NCBI GenBank assembly: GCA_902470905.1
Contig: CABRIC010000039.1
Location: forward strand, 1-20,165
Source of the DNA: an uncultured Collinsella sp.
GTDB taxonomy: Bacteria; Actinomycetota; Coriobacteriia; Coriobacteriales; Coriobacteriaceae
Length of the DNA: 20,165 bases
Direction of reading: 5' to 3'
How positions within the stretch are numbered: position 1 is the first letter of the stretch; each line of letters opens with the position of its first letter. Shown one piece after another: positions 14,772 to 20,165 of this stretch. The position numbers were made by a program, and so were the translations under genes. Under the pieces are notes generated by a model. The model made no database searches and was not told where the DNA came from. It saw nothing but the letters and a program-made list of their open reading frames with translations.

Positions 14772-16454
14772 CTACTTGCGACGAAGCAGCGCCGAGACCT
14801 CGGGCATCTTAAGGACGACGGCAAGGCCAAAGGTAACAGCAAGCGAGACGACACCCGCAACGCAAACGTAGCCAAGAGTAATCAGAATCGAGCCGCTAAG
14901 TGCCCCGACAAAGTGCTCAAGCGCCCACATGACGCCGGCGCCTGCGGCAGCACCCAGGCCACCGAGCAAAAGGCCAAAGAAACCGCCATGCAGGATAGAT
15001 TTGACCTGAAGACCACGCAGACGACGACGCAGCCACCACAGCGAACAACCGACCAAGATCACGTAGTCGACGACATACGAAAGCGCGATTGCCGGCATAC
15101 CGAAGCCCAGCACAACGCCAAACAGCAGAACCGAGCCGGCCTGGCCGATGGCGGAATACAGGCAATAGCGGCTATAGGGCTTCATGTCGAGCAAGGCAGA
15201 GAAGCTCTTCTGCATCAACACGACCACGCCGTAGAGCGGCAGCGAGAACGCCAGGTAGACAAGGAACTCGGACACCAGCGCCACGCCGGACTCATCAAAC
15301 TTGCCGGCACAGTAAATCATGTTGAGCGGACGCGCGAAGACAATCAGGTACAGCGCGAACGGAATCAGGAAGAACAGCATCTGGGCGACGCCACGCGAAA
15401 TGCCCGTGCGAACGCTGTCGTAATCCTTCTCCTGTGCGTCGTGAGAGAGCTCGGTATAGAGCGCCGTCGAAAGCGAGGCGGCAATCAGCGCGTAGGGCAG
15501 CGTGTACCACAGGCGCGCATAGGCGATGACGGAAGGACCGGTCTCGGGCTGGACCACCAGCGCGGCAGCGTTGGTGATAGAAGTCGAGACAAACATGCAC
15601 ACCGTGGCGAGCAGCGTCGGGATACCGAGCGCAATCGTCTGGCGCAGCGCGGGGTCCTTAAAGTCGATATGGATATGGGGATGCACGCCGTGCTTGCCAA
15701 GCGCGGGGATCTGACATGCCATCTGAACAAAGACACCGAGGGTCGTACCGGCCGCAATCAAGATGATGCCGGCACGTTCACCAAACTGTGCGGACACGGG
15801 CGCAAAACCCATAAAGCTCGCAATGACGATCACATTGTTGAGGACCGGGGCAAACGTCGACCAGAAGTAGTCGCGGTGTGCGTTGAGAACGCCCGAAAAC
15901 ACCGAGCCCAAACCATAAAACAGAATCTGGATGGCAAAGAAACGGAACATGAACGCAGCGGTATCCATGCTGCCGCCGTCACCCGAAAGGAACGATTGCG
16001 TCCAGATAAAACCCGGGGCGAACACGGTCCCCAGCAACGAAATGCCACCCAGCACCAAAAGCAGAATGCCGAGCAGGTTGCCCACGTACTCGTTCGAGGC
16101 CTCGCGACCCTGCTCACGCCTCACGCCCATGTACACGGGCAAAAACGCCGTCACGAGCATGCCGCCCATCACGAGTTCGTAGAGCATATTGGGCAGGTTG
16201 TTGGCGACCTGATAGGAGGACGAGAGTAGCGACATGCCGATAGCGGCCGCCATTGCCCACGTGCGGATAAAACCGGTGACGCGAGACACGATGGTCAGGA
16301 TGGTCATAAGCCCGGCGGAACGACCAACCGTGGAGTAGTCCGACGAGCCCATGTCGTCAGTGTCATCTCGCGACGAAGAAGCTTCGGATGAGGGTGTCTG
16401 AGGCGCAGATTCTTTTGCAAAATGAGCTCCGCGCTTCAATTCTTCCTGCGGCAT
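14772..16454 (-). CDS. murJ: Lipid II flippase MurJ
   Basis: MurJ moves lipid II across the membrane for peptidoglycan synthesis (MOP superfamily). The 560-aa product has about 14 membrane segments. The family motif SRVTGFIR lies at 57-64, followed by NNLPNMLYELVMGGM and AFLPVYMG (about 85-110). The first ~45 residues are polar and Ser/Asp-rich, a cytoplasmic extension of the kind seen in other actinobacterial MurJ proteins. ATG 16454 lies 3 nt after the ybaK stop, with AGAGG 8 nt upstream. The stop abuts the uvrC GTG. The gene is therefore central in a ybaK-murJ-uvrC transcription unit. Confidence 0.95.
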   Translation of the reverse strand: MPQEELKRGAHFAKESAPQTPSSEASSSRDDTDDMGSSDYSTVGRSAGLMTILTIVSRVTGFIRTWAMAAAIGMSLLSSSYQVANNLPNMLYELVMGGMLVTAFLPVYMGVRREQGREASNEYVGNLLGILLLVLGGISLLGTVFAPGFIWTQSFLSGDGGSMDTAAFMFRFFAIQILFYGLGSVFSGVLNAHRDYFWSTFAPVLNNVIVIASFMGFAPVSAQFGERAGIILIAAGTTLGVFVQMACQIPALGKHGVHPHIHIDFKDPALRQTIALGIPTLLATVCMFVSTSITNAAALVVQPETGPSVIAYARLWYTLPYALIAASLSTALYTELSHDAQEKDYDSVRTGISRGVAQMLFFLIPFALYLIVFARPLNMIYCAGKFDESGVALVSEFLVYLAFSLPLYGVVVLMQKSFSALLDMKPYSRYCLYSAIGQAGSVLLFGVVLGFGMPAIALSYVVDYVILVGCSLWWLRRRLRGLQVKSILHGGFFGLLLGGLGAAAGAGVMWALEHFVGALSGSILITLGYVCVAGVVSLAVTFGLAVVLKMPEVSALLRRK

Positions 16455-16457
16455 CGC

Positions 16458-16958
16458 TCAGTCCTCTCTCGTAATCGCGGCAACCGTCGCCCCGCAAAAT
16501 GCAATTAAATCATCGGGTGCAAGCTCGAGCTGATAACCACGCTTGCCTCCCGAAATAAAAATGGTATCCCAAAGGACACATGTCTCATCAATGAGCGTCC
16601 GGTAGCGTTTTTTCATACCGACCGGGCTGCAGCCGCCGCGAACGTAGCCAGTCGCCGCAAGCAAATCCTTCACATGCATCATGGCCAAGGACTTCTCCCC
16701 CGCGGCACGCGCGGCGGACTTTAGATCGAGCTCGTCGGCAACAGGGATACAGCACACGACATAGTCGTTGGACGGTGTCACGCAGACCAAAGTCTTAAAT
16801 CCTTGACCGGGCTCCTCGCCAAGCTGCTCCGAAATCGCGACACCCAGGCCCACCGACTCATCACCATCGTCTTCGTACGTATGTAGAACATAGGAAATGC
16901 CGGCACTTTCCAGCTCGCGCATCGCATTGGTTTTTGGCGTCTTTACAGCCTTTGCCAT
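16458..16958 (-). CDS. ybaK: Cys-tRNA(Pro)/Cys-tRNA(Cys) deacylase YbaK
   Basis: YbaK hydrolyses Cys mischarged on tRNA(Pro), a translation quality-control step. The 166-aa product is of normal length. It has the catalytic-type Lys at 55 in GFKTLVCV, the ELDLKSAARAAGEK helix and the GYVRGGCSPVGMKKR motif typical of the family. I chose ATG 16958 because AAAGGA lies about 6 nt upstream and MAKAVKTPKTNAMREL fits the family; the frame stays open 32 codons further up. It leads ybaK-murJ-uvrC. Confidence 0.94.
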   Translation of the reverse strand: MAKAVKTPKTNAMRELESAGISYVLHTYEDDGDESVGLGVAISEQLGEEPGQGFKTLVCVTPSNDYVVCCIPVADELDLKSAARAAGEKSLAMMHVKDLLAATGYVRGGCSPVGMKKRYRTLIDETCVLWDTIFISGGKRGYQLELAPDDLIAFCGATVAAITRED

Positions 16959-16995
16959 GACATATCCTTTCCCTCGCATTCGGACGCAAGGATTA

Positions 16996-17001
16996 AGTAT
17001 A
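16996..17001 (-). promoter_or_regulatory. -10 candidate for ybaK-murJ-uvrC
   Basis: TATACT on the minus strand, about 38 nt before the ybaK ATG and downstream of the uvrA hairpin. Only a weak -35 match (GTGACG, with long spacing) is seen. Confidence 0.35.
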
Positions 17002-17039
17002 TGTCCAATTCGGCTGCATACGTCACTTCGGCACAGCAA

Positions 17040-17070
17040 GCGCCATCGAATCACAAGGAGTCGATGGCGC
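17040..17070 (-). terminator. Hairpin after uvrA, possible terminator
   Basis: GCGCCATCGA (17070-17061 on the minus strand) pairs perfectly with TCGATGGCGC (17049-17040) around an 11-nt loop, about 20 nt after the uvrA stop. The following bases are TTGCTGTG, a poor U-run. Termination may be partial. Confidence 0.55.
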
Positions 17071-17090
17071 CCATAAACTGAATCGCCTAT

Positions 17091-19970
17091 TTATTGAGCA
17101 TCAAGTTGAGCCTGGCGCTCCCGGTCACGCCTGAGCAACGGCGCCAAAAACTTGCCCGTATAACTCTGCGGACAGTCCGCAACCTGCTCCGGTGTACCCG
17201 AAACCACGACGGTTCCGCCGCCGTTACCGCCCTCGGGACCCATATCGATCAGGCGGTCGGCAACCTTGATGACATCAAGGTTGTGCTCAATCACCAGCAC
17301 CGTGTTGCCCGCATCGACCAAGCGCTGCAGCACATCGAGCAGCTGGCGGACGTCCTCAAAATGAAGACCGGTCGTCGGCTCGTCCAAAATATAGAACGTC
17401 TTGCCCGTCTGGCGTCGATGAAGCTCCTTGGCGAGTTTCACACGCTGCGCCTCGCCGCCCGAAAGCGTCGTGGCGGGCTGGCCCAGGCTCACGTAGCCCA
17501 AGCCTACATCGTACAGCGTCTGGAGCTTTCGCTTGATCTGCGGGATATTCCCAAAGAAAGCCAGTGCCTCGGCCACGCTCATGTCAAGTACGTCCGAGAT
17601 GGTCTTGCCACGGTAGGTGACCTCGAGTGTCTCGCGGTTGTAGCGTTTACCGCCGCAAACTTCGCAGGGAACGTAGATATCGGGAAGGAAGTGCATCTCG
17701 ATCTTGATCTGCCCGTCGCCCTTGCACGCCTCGCAGCGCCCGCCACTCACATTAAAGGAGAAACGACCCGGCGAGTAGCCGCGCGCCTTCGACTCCGGCG
17801 TACTCGCAAACAGCGCGCGAAGATCATCCCACAGGCCGATATAGGTAGCAGGGTTGGAACGCGGCGTGCGGCCAATCGGCGACTGGTCGATATCAATAAC
17901 CTTATCGATACACTCGATGCCCTCGATTTTCTTATACGGACCCACGGGGCGCGTCGAACGGTGAATAGCATTCGTAAGGGCAGGCGCAATGGTGTCGGTA
18001 ACCAGGGAGCTCTTGCCCGATCCCGACACGCCGGTAACAACCGTAAGCGTACCAAACTCGATCTTGGCAGTAACGTTTTTGAGGTTGTTGGCTCGAGCGC
18101 CCGTAATTTTAAGGCAGCCGCGACCGGGCTTGCGCCGTTCATCAGGCACCCGAATCATTCGTTTGCCGGTCAGATAAGCGCCCGTCATCGACTCAGGACA
18201 CGCCATGATATCAGCAGGCGTTCCCGCCGCGACTACGTGCCCGCCGTTGACACCGGCGCCGGGCCCCATGTCGATCACGTAGTCGGCGGCACGGATTGTA
18301 TCCTCGTCGTGTTCGACGACGATAACGGTATTGCCGATATCGCGCAGGCGCTCGAGCGTCTTGATCAGGCGCTCGTTGTCACGCTGATGAAGACCGATCG
18401 AGGGCTCGTCCAGAATATAGAGCACGCCCATGAGACCCGCGCCGATCTGCGTTGCCAGTCGAATACGCTGTGCCTCGCCACCGGAAAGCGTCGCCGAGGC
18501 GCGATCGAGTGTCAGATAGTCGAGTCCAACATCGACCAGAAAACGCAGACGTTCCAGAATTTCTTTGACGATACGGCCGCCGATAAACTGTTGGCGCTCG
18601 GTGAGTTCCAAGCCCTCAAAAAACTCGAGCGATTCACGGCACGACAGGCAACAAACCTCGTAAATGGACTTACCGCCCACGGTGACGGCGAGCATCTCGG
18701 AGCGCAAACGAGCGCCGTGGCAGGTCGAGCACGGCTCCTCGCGAATGTACTTCTCCAGGCGCGCCTTGGTGTTCTCGTTCGTCGTCTCGGTATAGCGTTC
18801 GTACAGGATGTTGCGAACGCCCGAAAACTTGGTATCCCACTGGCTGCGACGTCCGTCGAGCTTTTGGTAGTCGACCGAGATCTTCGTATCGCCCAGGCCA
18901 TCCAAGAATGCACGACGCACGCGAGGGGGCAAGTCCTCCCACGGCGTATCGGCGCTCACCTTAAAGTGTTTACAGACCGCAGCAAAAATCTGCGGATAGT
19001 AGTTCGAATTGCCAAACAGGCTACCAAAGACTCCGTCGGCAATGGACTTCGAGGGATCCTCAATCAGCGCCTCGGCATCAACGGTTTTCTTAAAGCCCAG
19101 GCCGTCGCACTCAGGACATGCGCCATAGGGAGCGTTGAACGAAAAATCACGCGGCTGAAGATCGTCAATGGAGTGTCCATGCTCCGGGCACGCCAAGGCC
19201 AACGAATACTCCAGAAGCTCGCCCTCGGTCCCCTCGGGAGCATCACGATCGGGCAGCATGTACACGTTTACATTGCCGTGAGCCAGCGCGGTCGCCTGCT
19301 CAACAGACTCGGCGATACGGCCAAGAGAGTTCTCACGGATCACGATGCGATCGACCACGACCTCGATATCGTGCTTGAACTTCTTGTCCAGATCGATCGG
19401 GTCGTCGAGCGAGCGCACTTCACCGTCGACACGCACGCGGCTAAAGCCCTCGGCGCGAAGATCCTCAAACAGTTTGGTGTACTCGCCTTTTCGCCCGCGC
19501 ACCACCGGTGCCAGCACAAACGCGCGGCGGCCCTCCCCCGCCGCCAAGACCTTGTCGGCAACCTGGTCGGTCGTCTGGCGCTCAATGACGCGACCGCATT
19601 CGGGACAGTGCGGGGTGCCCACACGGGCGAACAGCAGGCGCAGATAGTCATAAATCTCGGTTACGGTGCCAACCGTCGAGCGAGGGTTTTTAGACGTCGT
19701 CTTTTGGTCGATCGACACCGCCGGCGAAAGGCCGTCGATTGAATCCAAGTCGGGTTTGTCCATCTGGCCCAAGAACTGGCGCGCATAGCTCGAAAGGCTC
19801 TCGACGTATCTGCGCTGGCCCTCGGCATAGATGGTGTCAAATGCCAGCGAACTCTTGCCCGAGCCAGAAAGACCGGTAATGACCACGAGTTGGTCACGCG
19901 GAATGGAAACATCGATATCACGGAGGTTGTGCTCACGAGCGCCGCGAATAACGATAGAAGAATCAGACAT
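17091..19970 (-). CDS. uvrA: Excinuclease ABC subunit A
   Basis: UvrA is the damage-sensing ATPase of nucleotide excision repair. The 959-aa protein has two ABC modules. The first Walker A is GLSGSGKSS at about 33-41. The second reads GVSGSGKSS. Each module has an LSGGEAQR signature and a DEP Walker B (ILDEPS, ILDEPT). The C-terminal zinc module CEACKGDG with CEVCGGKRYN is intact. The first insertion module reads CPEHGH where E. coli has a CxxC pair, a variation known in the family. I chose ATG 19970 because AAGGAG lies 5 nt upstream and MSDSSIVIRGAREHNL is the usual start; the frame stays open 22 codons further upstream. A LexA-like box upstream suggests SOS control. Confidence 0.97.
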   Translation of the reverse strand: MSDSSIVIRGAREHNLRDIDVSIPRDQLVVITGLSGSGKSSLAFDTIYAEGQRRYVESLSSYARQFLGQMDKPDLDSIDGLSPAVSIDQKTTSKNPRSTVGTVTEIYDYLRLLFARVGTPHCPECGRVIERQTTDQVADKVLAAGEGRRAFVLAPVVRGRKGEYTKLFEDLRAEGFSRVRVDGEVRSLDDPIDLDKKFKHDIEVVVDRIVIRENSLGRIAESVEQATALAHGNVNVYMLPDRDAPEGTEGELLEYSLALACPEHGHSIDDLQPRDFSFNAPYGACPECDGLGFKKTVDAEALIEDPSKSIADGVFGSLFGNSNYYPQIFAAVCKHFKVSADTPWEDLPPRVRRAFLDGLGDTKISVDYQKLDGRRSQWDTKFSGVRNILYERYTETTNENTKARLEKYIREEPCSTCHGARLRSEMLAVTVGGKSIYEVCCLSCRESLEFFEGLELTERQQFIGGRIVKEILERLRFLVDVGLDYLTLDRASATLSGGEAQRIRLATQIGAGLMGVLYILDEPSIGLHQRDNERLIKTLERLRDIGNTVIVVEHDEDTIRAADYVIDMGPGAGVNGGHVVAAGTPADIMACPESMTGAYLTGKRMIRVPDERRKPGRGCLKITGARANNLKNVTAKIEFGTLTVVTGVSGSGKSSLVTDTIAPALTNAIHRSTRPVGPYKKIEGIECIDKVIDIDQSPIGRTPRSNPATYIGLWDDLRALFASTPESKARGYSPGRFSFNVSGGRCEACKGDGQIKIEMHFLPDIYVPCEVCGGKRYNRETLEVTYRGKTISDVLDMSVAEALAFFGNIPQIKRKLQTLYDVGLGYVSLGQPATTLSGGEAQRVKLAKELHRRQTGKTFYILDEPTTGLHFEDVRQLLDVLQRLVDAGNTVLVIEHNLDVIKVADRLIDMGPEGGNGGGTVVVSGTPEQVADCPQSYTGKFLAPLLRRDRERQAQLDAQ

Positions 19971-20031
19971 GGAAGCTCCTTGCCTCCTATTGCATCGAAT
20001 CATACTGTCGATGAGTTTAGCGCACTCGACG

Positions 20032-20045
20032 CGCACAGATGTTCG
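20032..20045 (-). promoter_or_regulatory. LexA (SOS) box candidate upstream of uvrA
   Basis: The minus strand reads CGAACATCTGTGCG. The Gram-positive/actinobacterial LexA consensus is CGAAC-N4-GTTCG, so 9 of 10 fixed bases match. It lies 62 nt upstream of the uvrA ATG, and uvrA is a classic LexA target in several bacteria. I see no convincing -35/-10 pair next to it. Confidence 0.55.
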
Positions 20046-20121
20046 TAATACAAGATTCGCAGACCTTTAGCTTTGCGTATCGGGTGCTTTGTTTCTCGAA
20101 ATGCCGTGGAAAGGTTACAGT

Positions 20122-20165
20122 CTGTCTCTTATACACATCTCCGAGCCCACGAGACGCTACGCTAT
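20122..20165. other. Untrimmed Nextera i7-side adapter (artefact)
   Basis: This is the reverse complement of the left-end adapter: mosaic end 20122-20140, read-2 tail 20141-20155, index GCTACGCT 20156-20163 and two bases of P7. Real sequence ends at 20121. Confidence 0.97.

Noticed and set aside
13236..16229. A 997-codon plus-strand open frame opposite uvrC and murJ
   Set aside because: Antisense shadow of two clear genes; the predicted product has no domain pattern and biased composition.
17094..19742. An 882-codon plus-strand open frame opposite uvrA
   Set aside because: Same codon-bias artefact; uvrA on the minus strand carries all expected motifs.
17091..19970. UvrA first zinc-type pair reads CPEHG, suggesting a broken motif
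   Set aside because: Other bacterial UvrA proteins vary at this pair, and the second zinc module is intact.
1..20165. 44-bp terminal inverted repeats suggesting a composite transposon
   Set aside because: They are Tn5 mosaic ends with Nextera index sequence from library preparation.
1..20165. CRISPR arrays, tRNA or rRNA genes, insertion sequences
   Set aside because: None seen on either strand on reading through; no regular repeats, cloverleaf arms or transposase motifs.

Overview
The window is one contig of about 20.1 kb from a GC-rich Gram-positive. It is capped at both ends by untrimmed Nextera (Tn5) adapter, so real genomic sequence runs from 47 to 20121. All fifteen genes lie on the minus strand. 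The order uvrA, uvrC, rapZ, whiA is actinobacterial. Together with a GC content near 60% by eye and a set of intestinal sialic-acid genes, this fits a gut Coriobacteriia such as Collinsella. That placement is inference; no marker gene here proves it.

Read in the direction of transcription (right to left), the first block is housekeeping: uvrA (with a near-consensus LexA box upstream), a hairpin, then a tight ybaK-murJ-uvrC run with gaps of 3 and 0 nt. A 350-bp gene-free stretch (12475-12824) follows. It holds two promoter candidates, a 16-bp palindrome inside one promoter spacer, and an 11-bp inverted repeat placed symmetrically around that promoter.

The second block (about 12.46 kb down to 2.03 kb) looks like a sialic-acid uptake and breakdown cassette. 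It encodes a Tat-type lipoprotein binding protein, an oligopeptide-type permease, a permease-ATPase fusion, a second ATPase, an active-looking CE7 acetyl esterase, an overlapping degenerate CE7 paralogue lacking the nucleophile serine, a DapA/NanA-family lyase, a ROK kinase (probable ManNAc kinase) and NanE epimerase. A coherent reading is: import O-acetylated sialic acid, deacetylate it, cleave to ManNAc and pyruvate, phosphorylate, and epimerise to GlcNAc-6-P. There is no sialidase, NagA, NagB or dedicated regulator in the window. Most gene gaps in this block longer than about 60 nt carry a hairpin; two are unusually long (98 and 110 nt).

The third block is rapZ-whiA behind an intrinsic terminator. 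The yvcK gene that usually sits between these two is absent.

Nothing here is a clearly new defence or mobile system. The most unusual items are the dead esterase paralogue, the two long structured intergenic elements, the operator-like architecture before the binding-protein gene, and a UvrC whose Fe-S cysteine set is altered.
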